Source: Streptomyces sp. NBC_01233 (lineage in GTDB: Bacteria; Actinomycetota; Actinomycetes; Streptomycetales; Streptomycetaceae). From it: a stretch of 64,000 nt of DNA. The stretch lies in assembly GCF_035989305.1 (NCBI RefSeq), contig NZ_CP108514.1, positions 4,689,501 through 4,753,500 of the forward strand, read 5' to 3'. Below are positions 7,012-16,513 of the stretch, one piece after another. The stretch's first letter is position 1, and each line of letters begins with the position of its first letter. The position numbers were made by a program, and so were the translations under genes. The notes beneath the pieces were generated by a model. That model saw only the letters and a list, made by a program, of their open reading frames with translations, was not told where the DNA came from and did no database searches.

Positions 7012-8706
7012 ATGAGGGGACCGGTACGCAGTCGCCGTCTCGTAGTTTCATCCGTCGCGATCGTCGCGGCCGTCGTCGGGTTTCTGCCGGGCACGGCCCA
7101 GGCCGCGGATCCGTCCGCGCCGGCCGTTCAGCAGGTCACCAAGCCCTCTGACCCGAAGAAGGTCGGAGCGTCCAACTTCAGGACCTTCACCAGCGGTGCC
7201 GACAAGTCCACCCGGAAGGTGACCTCCGCCGCCGCGCGGGCGGACGTCGTCGCCGCCGGGAATCCGTACCTGAAGGTCGCCCTGAGCGCCACGAACACCG
7301 GCGCGCACTCCCTCCAGCTGGAGGCGGACGTCACGAGTGCCGATGCCGCACTCGAAGTCAGCGTCTCCTGGGGCGACGGGAGCCCGGTGGAACTGCTCGC
7401 CGCCTCCGGCTCCACCCTGCTGATGCCGGAGCACACCTACGCCGAGGTCGGCGAGTACAAGATCAAGGTCGGCGTGAACGACGTCGCCAACAAGGTGTAC
7501 GTCGAGAACGAGCTCACGGTCGTGACGTCGGGTTCCGAGTTCACGCCGTACGAGCCCACGCGTCTGCTGGACACCCGGGAGGGGTTCCGCGCGCCGAAGG
7601 CCAAGGTCGCCCCGTACACCAGCGCCCGTGTGAAGGTCGGCGGCTACGGCACGATCCCGGCCGGCGTGCGGGCCGTGGTACTCAACGTCACCGTCACCAA
7701 CACCACCAGCGGCGGGCACATCACGGCCTACGACACGGGCAACCGGCGGCCGAACTCGTCGGACATCAACTTCGAGGCCGGCCAGACGGTTCCGAACCTG
7801 GTCGTCGTACCGGTCGGCAACGACGGCTCCGTGGACCTCTACAACGGCGGTTGGGAGTCGGTCGACCTGATCGCCGACATCACCGGCTACTTCACGCAGA
7901 CGGCATCCAACGGCTACACCCCCATGGCCCCGACCCGCTTCGTCGACACCCGCGAGGGCCTCGGCACGAACAAGGGCCAGGTCCCCGGCCAGACGAGCTT
8001 CGGCACGCAGATCGCCGGCCTGCGCGGGGTGCCCCAGGGCGTCAAGGCCGTGGCGCTCAACGTGACGGTGACCGGCCCGAAGGAGGCCGGCCACCTGATC
8101 GTCTACCCGGGCGGAGGCAAGATCCCGCTCGCGTCCAACGTGAACTTCACCGCCGGCCAGACCGTCGCCAACTCGGTGATCGTGCCGGTCGGCCCCGACG
8201 GCAGCATCAACATCCGCAACAACGCCTGGGCCGGAGCCGATGTCGTGGTGGACGTCGTCGGCTACTACAGCCCGGCTGGCCAGGGTGCCTTCATGCCGCT
8301 CTCGCCGATGCGCTGGCTCGACACGCGCGACCCCGAGGGCGCGATCAGCGGGGCCTACGGACCGATCGCCGGTCGCGACTACCTGGCCGTGCCGTTCTTC
8401 CCCGAGGACGGCGCCGTCACCGCGTACGTGCTGAACACCACCGTCACCAACACGGCGGGCGGGGGCTTCCTCTCGGTCGCCCCGGACCCGAACTCGGTCG
8501 AGCAGTACGAGAAGGGCACCGCGGTCACGCCGGCGCGGCCCAGCGCCTCGACCCTGAACTGGACGAAGGGCAAGACCGTCCCGAACCTGGTCCAGGCGAG
8601 CGGGGGCCAGAACGGCATCGTCGACTTCTGGAACCAGGGCTGGGAGAAGACCGACCTCGTGGTCGACATCTCCGGCTACTACGAGAACCCGGTGATCCAC
8701 CCGTAG
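7012..8706 (+). CDS. Secreted PKD-like protein with three tandem RLLDTR-type repeats
   Basis: A 564-residue exported protein. The first 31 residues form a signal peptide (RSRR, hydrophobic core, cleavage after AQA). Residues ~87-172 resemble a PKD/Ig-like domain (SVSWGDG, HTYAEVGEYKIKVGV). Three repeats of ~120 residues follow from about 178, 312 and 437. Each opens with a RLLDTRE- or RFVDTRE-like motif, carries LNVTVTN or LNVTVTG, and ends DITGYF, DVVGYY or DISGYY. These beta-rich repeats are common in secreted streptomycete proteins and are probably surface or carbohydrate binding. No catalytic domain is seen. ATG 7012 is preferred because the signal peptide begins there; an in-frame TTG at 6964 would add 16 residues. 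Confidence 0.8.
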   Translation: MRGPVRSRRLVVSSVAIVAAVVGFLPGTAQAADPSAPAVQQVTKPSDPKKVGASNFRTFTSGADKSTRKVTSAAARADVVAAGNPYLKVALSATNTGAHSLQLEADVTSADAALEVSVSWGDGSPVELLAASGSTLLMPEHTYAEVGEYKIKVGVNDVANKVYVENELTVVTSGSEFTPYEPTRLLDTREGFRAPKAKVAPYTSARVKVGGYGTIPAGVRAVVLNVTVTNTTSGGHITAYDTGNRRPNSSDINFEAGQTVPNLVVVPVGNDGSVDLYNGGWESVDLIADITGYFTQTASNGYTPMAPTRFVDTREGLGTNKGQVPGQTSFGTQIAGLRGVPQGVKAVALNVTVTGPKEAGHLIVYPGGGKIPLASNVNFTAGQTVANSVIVPVGPDGSINIRNNAWAGADVVVDVVGYYSPAGQGAFMPLSPMRWLDTRDPEGAISGAYGPIAGRDYLAVPFFPEDGAVTAYVLNTTVTNTAGGGFLSVAPDPNSVEQYEKGTAVTPARPSASTLNWTKGKTVPNLVQASGGQNGIVDFWNQGWEKTDLVVDISGYYENPVIHP

Positions 8707-8715
8707 GTGCCGCGC

Positions 8716-8759
8716 ACAGCGCCCCGGGAACGGCCTCCGGGCCCTTCCCGGGGCGCTGT
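8716..8759. terminator. Bidirectional terminator hairpin
   Basis: A perfect 15-base stem (ACAGCGCCCCGGGAA at 8716-8730, complement at 8745-8759) with a 14-base loop sits between two convergent genes that end at 8706 and 8772. No long T-run is seen on either side, as usual for this GC content. Confidence 0.75.
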
Positions 8760-8771
8760 CGCACGTACGGC

Positions 8772-9353
8772 CTACTCCTCGGTGATCGCCGGGGCGCCAC
8801 CGCCCGGAGCCCGCCCCGTGTCCAGGAGATCCGTTTCCTCGAAGACCAGCAGGGTGCGCGTGGAGAGGACCTCGGGGATGGCCTGGAGGCGGGTCAGGAC
8901 CAGCTCGCGCAGCGTCCGGTTGTCCGGCGTGTGCACCAGCAGCAGGACGTCGAAGTCCCCGCTGACCAGGGCGATGTGGGCGGCCCCCGGAAGCCCGCGC
9001 AGCTGCTCGCGGACCGTCCGCCAGGAGTTCTGGACGATTTTCAGGGTGATGTAGGCGGATGCGCCCTGGCCCGCGCGTTCGTGGTTGACGCGGGCCGTGA
9101 AACCGCGGATCACCCCGTCGTCGATGAGCCGGTTGATGCGGGCGTAGGCGTTCGCGCGCGAGACGTGCACCTGCTCCGCCACCGACCGTATCGATGCGCG
9201 GCCGTCCGCTTGCAGCAGCCGCATGATCGACCGGTCGATCGGGTCCAGGGGACGGGGTGCGGCCGGCGGGACTCCCGGGGCACCGGGTGCGCCCGGTGCG
9301 CCCCCCGGCGGAAGGGGTGCGGAACCAGCTCCGGCCATTTGTTCATCCGGCAT
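8772..9353 (-). CDS. bkdR: Lrp/AsnC-family regulator, BkdR-like
   Basis: A 193-residue regulator. After a Gly/Pro/Ala-rich N-terminal ~35 residues comes an Lrp helix-turn-helix (PIDRSIMRLLQADGRASIRS, then VSRANAYARINRLIDDGVI), followed by the RAM ligand-binding domain (ASAYITLKI, SGDFDVLLLVHT, STRTLLVFEE). Lrp proteins bind branched-chain amino acids or keto acids, and BkdR-type members control the branched-chain keto-acid dehydrogenase. This gene is divergent from exactly that operon. The start at 9353 is supported by GGAGAGGGAGG just upstream; an earlier in-frame codon at 9455 would add 34 unlikely residues. Confidence 0.85.
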   Translation of the reverse strand: MPDEQMAGAGSAPLPPGGAPGAPGAPGVPPAAPRPLDPIDRSIMRLLQADGRASIRSVAEQVHVSRANAYARINRLIDDGVIRGFTARVNHERAGQGASAYITLKIVQNSWRTVREQLRGLPGAAHIALVSGDFDVLLLVHTPDNRTLRELVLTRLQAIPEVLSTRTLLVFEETDLLDTGRAPGGGAPAITEE

Positions 9354-9454
9354 TGCCCGATGCCTCCCTCTCCTGGACGTCCTGCATCCATCCCAGGGCC
9401 CCGGCGCCCGTTTGTCCACAGCCTGGAGTCGCCTGTAGCCAAATTGCGCGGACA

Positions 9455-9468
9455 ACCGAACAATCGGT
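9455..9468. promoter_or_regulatory. Palindromic operator upstream of BKD operon 1
   Basis: ACCGA-ACAA-TCGGT is a perfect 5+4+5 inverted repeat in the bkdR/E1-alpha divergent region. It matches the palindrome at 4734-4747 in 13 of 14 positions. It lies ~92 bases before the E1-alpha start, a normal operator distance. The TetR protein encoded at 6311 is the proposed ligand. Confidence 0.65.
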
Positions 9469-9498
9469 AGGTGAGGCGCCTCACACCCGAGCCGTCGC

Positions 9499-9531
9499 CT
9501 CCCCCAGCTACCGCTGGGGGTGCCCCCAGCC
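9499..9531. repeat. Short GC-rich hairpin repeat, copy 1
   Basis: The sequence has CCTCCCCCAG, then CTACCG, then CTGGGGGTGCCCCCAG, forming nested stems. It lies between the palindrome at 9455 and the ribosome-binding site of E1-alpha, so it is probably in the 5' untranslated leader of the operon. Related copies occur at 40328-40362 (opposite orientation) and 47726-47758. Confidence 0.65.
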
Positions 9532-9559
9532 CGCTTCCCACGAGGAGGTGTACGCCGCC

Positions 9560-10692
9560 ATGACGGTCCAAGAGCTGCCCGGTGCCGGTGCGTCCCACCG
9601 TCCCACCCCGCCGCCCGCCTGGAGGCCCCGTACGGACGCCGCTCCGCTGCTCCCGGACCCCGAGCCCTACCGGGTCCTGGGCACCGAGGCGGCCGACCGG
9701 CTGGACCCCGCGCTGATGCGGCGCTGCTACGCCGAGCTGGTGCGCGGCCGCCGCTACAACGCCCAGGCCACGGCGCTCACCAAGCAGGGCCGGCTCGCCG
9801 TCTACCCCTCCACCGTCGGCCAGGAGGCCTGCGAGATCGCGGCCGCGATGGTCCTGGAGGACCAGGACTGGCTGTTCCCGAGCTATCGCGACACCCTGGC
9901 GGCCGTGGCGCGCGGCCTGGACCCCGTACAGGCGCTGACCCTGCTGCGCGGCGACTGGCACACCGGCTACGACCCGCGGGAGCACCGCATAGCCCCGCTG
10001 TGCACCCCGCTCGCCACCCAGCTGCCGCACGCGGTGGGCCTGGCGCACGCGGCCCGGCTGCGCGGGGACGACGTCGTCGCCCTCGCCATGGTCGGCGACG
10101 GCGGCACCAGCGAGGGCGACTTCCACGAGGCGCTGAACTTCGCGGCCGTCTGGCAGGCCCCCGTGGTCTTCCTCGTGCAGAACAACGGCTTCGCGATCTC
10201 CGTCCCGCTCGCCAAGCAGACCGCGGCCCCGACGCTGGCCCACAAGGCCGTCGGGTACGGGATGCCCGGCCGGCTGGTCGACGGCAACGACATCGCGGCG
10301 GTGCACGAGGTGCTGGCCGAGGCGGTCCGGCGGGCCCGGGCCGGCGGCGGTCCGACGCTGATCGAGGCGGTGACGTACCGGATGGAGGCCCACACGAACG
10401 CCGACGACGCGACCCGCTACCGCGGTGACGCCGAGGTCGAGGCCTGGAAGGCGCACGACCCGATCGAGCTGCTCGAGCGCGAGCTGACCGCGCGCGGGAT
10501 CATCGACGAGGCGGGCATCCAGGCGGCGCGCGACGAGGCCGAGGTGATGGCGGCGGCGCTCCGCGAGGGGATGAACGCGGACCCGGTGCTGGACCCGATG
10601 GACCTGTTCGCGCACGTGTACGCGGAGCAGACGGACCGGCTGCGCGAGCAGGCGGCCGTGCTCCGCTCCGAGCTGGAAGCCGAGGACCAGGC

Positions 10693-10696
<4 letters not shown>
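9560..10696 (+). CDS. bkdA: Branched-chain 2-oxoacid dehydrogenase E1 alpha subunit (operon 1)
   Basis: A 378-residue thiamine-diphosphate enzyme subunit which, with E1 beta, decarboxylates branched-chain 2-oxoacids from valine, leucine and isoleucine. The ThDP/Mg motif GDGGTSEGD begins at ~179 and ends with QNN at ~207. YRMEAHTNADDATRY near 275 matches the phosphorylation-loop region of E1-alpha proteins. The start is set by GAGGAGG at 9542-9548. It is the first of three overlapping genes (E1 alpha, E1 beta, E2). Products feed branched-chain acyl-CoA starters into fatty acid and polyketide synthesis. A pyruvate dehydrogenase role is less likely given the Lrp neighbour and separate alpha/beta genes. 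No E3 gene is here. Confidence 0.88.
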
Positions 10697-11714
<1,018 letters not shown>

Positions 11715-11715
<1 letters not shown>

Positions 11716-13031
11716 TGCCGCAGGTCATGGAATTCAAGCTGCCGGACCTCGGTGAGGGCCTCACCGAGGCCGAGATCGTGCGCTGGCTGGTGGTGGTGGG
11801 CGACGTCGTCGCCATCGACCAGCCGGTCGTCGAGGTCGAGACGGCCAAGGCGATGGTGGAGGTGCCCTGCCCGTACGGCGGAGTGGTCACCGCCCGCTTC
11901 GGCGAGGAGGGGCAGGAGCTGCCGGTCGGGGCTCCGCTGATCACCGTTGCGGTGGGTGCGCAGACGCTCCCGGAGGCCGGGGAGGTCCCGGAGGCCGAAG
12001 GCTCCGGCAACGCGCCCCGGCCCCTGATCGGCTACGGCTCGGACCACTCGCGCCCGGCGCGTCGGCGACGGGTGCGACCCGTCACCGCCGAGGTCACGGC
12101 GCTGGTCGTCCCTGCCGCGACTGCCGCCACCGCCACCGCCGCCCCCGCGGCTGCCGTCGCCGCCCCCGTCGCGGTGATCTCGCCGCTGGTGCGGAAGCTG
12201 GCCAAGGACAACGGCGTCGACCTGCGCGCGCTGCGCGGGTCGGGCCCTGAGGGGCTGATCCTGCGGGCGGACGTCGAGGCGGCGCTGGCCGCGCTGCGGG
12301 CGCCGGCTCCGGCTGCGGCCCCCGTCGCGGCCGTGGCGGCGCAGGGCGAGCGGATCCCGCTCAAGGGCGTGCGCGGTGCCGTCGCAGAGAAGCTGTCGCG
12401 CAGCCGCCGGGAGATCCCGGACGCCACCTGCTGGGTCGACGCGGACGCCACCGAGCTGATGGCGGCCCGCGCCGCGATGAATGCGGTGGGCGGCCCCAAG
12501 ATCTCGGTGCTGGCGCTGCTGGCCCGCATCTGCACGGCGGCGCTGGCCCGCTATCCGGAGCTCAACTCCACGGTGGACCTGGCGGCGGGCGAGATCGTCC
12601 GGCTCCCGTCCGTGCACCTGGGCTTCGCCGCACAGACCGAGCGGGGCCTGATGGTCCCGGTGGTCCGGGACGCGCAGAACCGGAACCCGGAGTCCCTGTC
12701 TGCGGAGTTCGCCCGGCTGACGGAGCTGGCGCGGGCCGGGAAGCTGGCCCCGGCCGACCTGACGGGCGGGACCTTCACCCTGAACAACTACGGGGTGTTC
12801 GGGGTCGACGGCTCCACGCCGATCATCAACCACCCGGAGGCGGCGATGCTCGGGGTGGGCCGGATCATGCCGAAGCCGTGGGTGCACGGGGGCGAGCTGG
12901 CGGTCCGCCAGGTCGTCCAGTTGTCGCTGACGTTCGACCACCGGGTCTGCGACGGCGGCACGGCGGGCGGCTTCCTCCGCTACGTCGCCGACTGTGTGGA
13001 ATCCCCGGCGGTCCTGCTGCGCAGCCTGTAG
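11715..13031 (+). CDS. bkdC: Branched-chain 2-oxoacid dehydrogenase E2, dihydrolipoyl acyltransferase (operon 1)
   Basis: A 438-residue core subunit that accepts the acyl group from E1 on a lipoyl arm and passes it to CoA. Domain order: one lipoyl domain (1-~77, lipoylated Lys45 in VETAKAMVEV), an Ala/Pro linker, a peripheral-subunit-binding domain (ISPLVRKLAKDNGVDLRAL, near 155-190), another linker, and the catalytic acyltransferase domain ending with the active-site motif FDHRVCDGG near 410. ATG 11715 overlaps the E1-beta stop by one base. An in-frame GTG at 11703 would add four residues and is less likely. A strong hairpin follows at 13044. Confidence 0.9.
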
Positions 13032-13043
13032 CTCAGCGCGGAC

Positions 13044-13092
13044 CCTCAAAGGCCGGCGAGGCTGAATCCTTCAGCCTCGCCGGCCTTTGAGG
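13044..13092. terminator. Very long perfect hairpin, terminator of BKD operon 1
   Basis: A 23-base perfect inverted repeat (CCTCAAAGGCCGGCGAGG... at 13044-13066, complement at 13070-13092) has a three-base loop. It ends the E2 gene and also serves the convergent quinone oxidoreductase gene at 13126. It shares its core with the hairpin at 330-376. Confidence 0.8.
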
Positions 13093-13125
13093 CGCGGGCG
13101 CGGGGCGCCGTGTCGTGAGCCGCGC

Positions 13126-14103
13126 TCAGACCGTCAGCAGGAGCTTGCCGACGTGGGTGCTCGACTCCATGACCCGGTGGGCCTCGGCGGCGGCCGTCAT
13201 GGGGTACGACGCATGGACCACCGGGCGGATCCGGCCCGCCGAGACCAGAGGCCACACGTGCTCCCGTACGGCCGCGACGATGGCCGCCTTCTCCTCCAGC
13301 GGGCGGGCCCGCAGCGTGGTGGCGGTGATCGCCGCCCGCTTGGAGAGCAGCGCGCCGAGGTTCAGTTCGGCCTTCACGCCGCCCTGGAGTCCGATCACCG
13401 CGAGGCGGCCGTTCACGGCCAGGGCGTCCACGTTCCGGGAGAGGTACTTCGCGCCCATGATGTCCAGGATCACGTCCGCGCCGGCCCCGCCCGTCGCCGC
13501 CTTGAGCTCCGACACGAAGTCCTGCTCGCGGTAGTCGATCAGGATGTCCGCGCCCAGCTCCTTGCAGCGCGCCAGTTTCTCCGGGCCGCCCGCCGTCACG
13601 GCGACCGTCGCGCCCACCGCCTTCGCCAGCTGGATCGCCATCGTCCCGATCCCGCTGGACCCGCCGTGCACGAGCAGCGTCTCGCCGGGGCGCAGTCCGG
13701 CCACCATGAACACGTTGGACCACACCGTCGTGACGGCCTCGGGCAGCGCGGCCGCCGTCACCAGGTCCACGCCCGCCGGGACCGGCAGCAGCTGGCCCGC
13801 CGGAACGGCCACCCGCTGCGCGTACCCGCCGCCCGCCAGCAGGGCGCACACCTCGTCGCCCACCGACCAGCCGGACACTCCCGGCCCGATCGAGGCGATC
13901 CGCCCGGAGCACTCCAGCCCCGGATAGGGCGAGGTGCCGGGAGGCGGGTCGTAGTACCCCTGCCGCTGGAGGAGGTCGGCGCGGTTCACGGCGCTCGCCG
14001 TGACCTCGACGAGGACCTCGCCGTCGCCCGCCACCGGATCGGGTACGTCGGTCCAGACGAGGGCCTCGGGGCCGCCGGGCTGCTCGATGGTGATCGCATG
14101 CAT
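13126..14103 (-). CDS. NAD(P)H quinone oxidoreductase, PIG3/zinc-less MDR family
   Basis: A 325-residue medium-chain dehydrogenase/reductase. The N-terminal GroES-like part includes VNRADLLQRQGYYDPPPG (near 39-56) and GLECSGRI, characteristic of the TP53I3/PIG3 quinone oxidoreductase subgroup. The Rossmann loop LLVHGGSSGIGTMAIQLAK (near 143-161) binds NADPH. Zinc-ligand cysteines of alcohol dehydrogenases are absent. It probably reduces quinones in the cytosol. The gene is single and converges on BKD operon 1 across the long hairpin. The physiological substrate is unknown. Confidence 0.87.
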   Translation of the reverse strand: MHAITIEQPGGPEALVWTDVPDPVAGDGEVLVEVTASAVNRADLLQRQGYYDPPPGTSPYPGLECSGRIASIGPGVSGWSVGDEVCALLAGGGYAQRVAVPAGQLLPVPAGVDLVTAAALPEAVTTVWSNVFMVAGLRPGETLLVHGGSSGIGTMAIQLAKAVGATVAVTAGGPEKLARCKELGADILIDYREQDFVSELKAATGGAGADVILDIMGAKYLSRNVDALAVNGRLAVIGLQGGVKAELNLGALLSKRAAITATTLRARPLEEKAAIVAAVREHVWPLVSAGRIRPVVHASYPMTAAAEAHRVMESSTHVGKLLLTV

Positions 14104-14129
14104 GGCCCGGAGGCTACGCCAACTCGTCC

Positions 14130-15221
14130 TTACCCGGCAGCGGCCCGTGTCATGGGGGGCGAGAACGGCGGCGTCGCCCGGACGATGGTGATGAGACGGT
14201 CCGTCAGCTGGATCGGGCTCGCGTGCGGATCGTCGTAGGCGAGCAGCCGGTGCCCGCGCAGCACGTTCACCACCAGGTCGTCGGTGTCCCGTACCGACTT
14301 GCCGACCTCGGACTTGCGGGCGGGCCGTTCGATCAGGTCGAGGCCGCTGCCCTGCTGGATCAGGTCCTCCATCACGGCACCCGCGCTCGGGCTGAGCACC
14401 GAGAGGCCCAGCAGCCGGCCGGCCGCGCTCGCGCTCGTGATGACGGCGTCGGCGCCGGACTGGCGCAGCAGCGGGGCGTTCTCCTCCTCGCGCACCGCCG
14501 CGACGATCTTCGCCCCGCGGTTGAGCTGCCGGGCCGTCAGCGTGACCAGGACCGCCGTGTCGTCCCGCTGGGTGGCGATGACGATCTGACGGGCCTTCTG
14601 CAACTCGGCGCGCAGCAGCACCTCGGAGCGGGTGGCGTCGCCGACCACACCGGTGAACCCCTCCGCGTTGGCCGTGTCGATCACCTTGGCGCTCGGATCG
14701 ACGATGACGACCTGCTCCTTGGAAAGGCCGGTGGCCAGCAGCGTCTGCAGGGCCGAGCGGCCCTTGGTGCCGAAGCCGACGACGACCGTGTGCTCACGCA
14801 AGCTCTTCCTCCAGCGCTTCAGCCGCCACTCTTCCCGCGTCCGTTCCGTCAGGACTTCCAGGGTGGTGCCGACCAGGATGATCAGGAACAGCACCCGCAG
14901 CGGCGTGATCAGCAGGATGTTGATCAGCCGCGCGCTGTCGCTGTACGGGACGATGTCGCCGTAACCGGTCGTCGACAGCGTCACGGTGGCGTAGTAGAAG
15001 CAGTCGAGGAGGTCGACCTGCTCGTTGGCGTTGTCGTGGTAGCCGTCGCGGTCCAGCCACACGATGAAGACCGTCAGGAAGAGCACGGAGAGGGCCATCA
15101 GCAGGCGCTTGGTGACCTGCCTGAGCGGCTGTTCGACGATGCGCTTGGGCAGTTTGATGCGCCGCGAGACGAGCTTCTCGTCGGCTTCGCGGGCCATCGC
15201 GTCCTGACCGTGAAGTTTCAC
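14130..15221 (-). CDS. Two-transmembrane potassium channel with RCK (TrkA-N) domain
   Basis: A 363-residue ion channel subunit. TM1 lies near 41-56, the pore helix and selectivity filter TTGYGD at 84-89, TM2 near 100-125, and a cytoplasmic RCK domain starts with VVVGFGTKGRSALQTL (146-161), containing an NAD/ligand-binding glycine motif and a TrkA-C-like end. Bacterial homologues form tetrameric K+ channels gated by ligands. The start is taken at GTG 15221: GGAGG lies nine bases before it, and it overlaps the moeA stop as GTGA. An ATG three codons earlier would abut the ribosome site. The junction coincides with a ParB-type palindrome. Confidence 0.88.
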   Translation of the reverse strand: MKLHGQDAMAREADEKLVSRRIKLPKRIVEQPLRQVTKRLLMALSVLFLTVFIVWLDRDGYHDNANEQVDLLDCFYYATVTLSTTGYGDIVPYSDSARLINILLITPLRVLFLIILVGTTLEVLTERTREEWRLKRWRKSLREHTVVVGFGTKGRSALQTLLATGLSKEQVVIVDPSAKVIDTANAEGFTGVVGDATRSEVLLRAELQKARQIVIATQRDDTAVLVTLTARQLNRGAKIVAAVREEENAPLLRQSGADAVITSASAAGRLLGLSVLSPSAGAVMEDLIQQGSGLDLIERPARKSEVGKSVRDTDDLVVNVLRGHRLLAYDDPHASPIQLTDRLITIVRATPPFSPPMTRAAAG

Positions 15222-15228
15222 GTGAAAC
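15215..15228. other. parS: parS-like ParB-binding palindrome (perfect)
   Basis: GTTTCACGTGAAAC is identical to the 14-base parS consensus reported for Streptomyces chromosomes, where many copies cluster around oriC and nucleate the ParB segregation complex. It spans the end of moeA and the first codons of the K+ channel gene, so the coding sequences accommodate it. Confidence 0.85.
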
Positions 15229-16513
15229 ATCCTCCGGAAGCCCACGGCAGATCGAGGATCTCCAGGTCCTGCCCGGAGCGCGCGCCCTTCGGCGGTACGA
15301 CGGCCAGCGCGTCGGCGGCGGCCACCCCGCGCAGCATCGCGGGGCCGTGGTAGCGCAGCGGCACCGCGTGCTCGTCGCTCAGCAGGACCGGGACCAGCCG
15401 CGTGTCGTACGGGTGGCCCGGTACGTCGCCCTGGACCGGCGCCGTGTAGCGGGGGCGGTTGCGACGGCCGGCGAGGGCGCGCAGCAGGGGCTCGGCGAGG
15501 GTCAGCAGCCCGGAGACGGCGGCCAGGGGGTTCCCGGGCAGCCCGACCAGGTGCCGCCCGTCGGCCCGGTCGCCGAGGCGGGCCAGCAGCATCGGGTGCC
15601 CGGGGCGTACCGCCACCCCGTCGACCAGCAGCTCGGCGCCCGCCTTCCGCAGGACGGGGTGGACGTGGTCGACGGGCCCGGAAGCGGTGCCGCCGGTGGT
15701 CACCAGCACGTCGGCGGTGGAGGTGGTGACGGCCTCCAGCAGGGCCGCGGCCCCCGCGGGATCGTCGCCGAGCCTTCGCGTGCCGATGACCTCGGCGCCC
15801 AGCCGGGCGAGCCAGGGGCCGAGCATCGGGCTGAGGGCGTCGCGGATCAGCCCGTCGTGCGGGCGGCCCTCGGTGAGCAGTTCGTCGCCGAGGACCAGGA
15901 CCTCCACGCGGGGCCGGGGCCGGGTGGTCAGCTCGTCGTACCCGGCGGCCGCGGCGAGCCCGAGGACGGCCGGGGTGACCAGGGAACCGGCGGGCAGCAG
16001 CAGGTCTCCGGAGCGGCACTCCTGGCCGCGCGGGCGGATGTCCTGGCCGGTGAGGACGGGCCGGTCCGGGAAGAGCTGGGTGCCGGCTTCGCGACTGTGC
16101 TCGCTGCGGATGACGGCGGTGGTGTCGGCGGGGATCCGGGCGCCCGTGGCGATCCGTACGGCCTCGCCGTCCGCGAGGGGCTCGGGCCGGTCGGAACCGG
16201 CCAGGACCCCGGCGCCCGTACGGACGCTCCAGGGGCCGGGACCGGCGACGGCCCAGCCGTCCATGGCGGAGGTGTCGAAGGACGGCAGGTCGGTCAGCGC
16301 GTCCAGGGGCGCGGCCAGGACCTCGCCGAGGGCGTCGGCGAGCGGAACCCGGTGCGTACGGGCCCGCACCCCGGCCCCGGCGTGGACGGCGGCCTCCCGG
16401 GCGCGCGGCCAGGAGATCGCCCGGTGCCCGCCCGCCCCGCCGCCCTCGGGGGCGCGACTGACCAGGGCCAGGGCCTCGTCGAGGGCCTCTTCGGCGGAGT
16501 TCGCGGGGGTCAT
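15218..16513 (-). CDS. moeA: Molybdopterin molybdenumtransferase MoeA
   Basis: This 431-residue enzyme inserts molybdate into adenylylated molybdopterin in molybdenum cofactor synthesis. Signature pieces: LPSFDTSAMDGWAV (77-89), VRIATGARIPADTTAVIRSEH (near 120-140), VEVLVLGDELL, and TTGGTASGPVDHV followed by VRPGHPMLLARL and LVGLPGNPLAAVSG. The N-terminal ~35 residues are a lineage-specific extension. The ATG at 16513 overlaps the preceding mobA stop as ATGA, giving strong coupling. The 3' end overlaps the K+ channel start. No moaA or other cofactor genes are near, so the pathway is split across the genome. Confidence 0.9.
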   Translation of the reverse strand: MTPANSAEEALDEALALVSRAPEGGGAGGHRAISWPRAREAAVHAGAGVRARTHRVPLADALGEVLAAPLDALTDLPSFDTSAMDGWAVAGPGPWSVRTGAGVLAGSDRPEPLADGEAVRIATGARIPADTTAVIRSEHSREAGTQLFPDRPVLTGQDIRPRGQECRSGDLLLPAGSLVTPAVLGLAAAAGYDELTTRPRPRVEVLVLGDELLTEGRPHDGLIRDALSPMLGPWLARLGAEVIGTRRLGDDPAGAAALLEAVTTSTADVLVTTGGTASGPVDHVHPVLRKAGAELLVDGVAVRPGHPMLLARLGDRADGRHLVGLPGNPLAAVSGLLTLAEPLLRALAGRRNRPRYTAPVQGDVPGHPYDTRLVPVLLSDEHAVPLRYHGPAMLRGVAAADALAVVPPKGARSGQDLEILDLPWASGGCFT

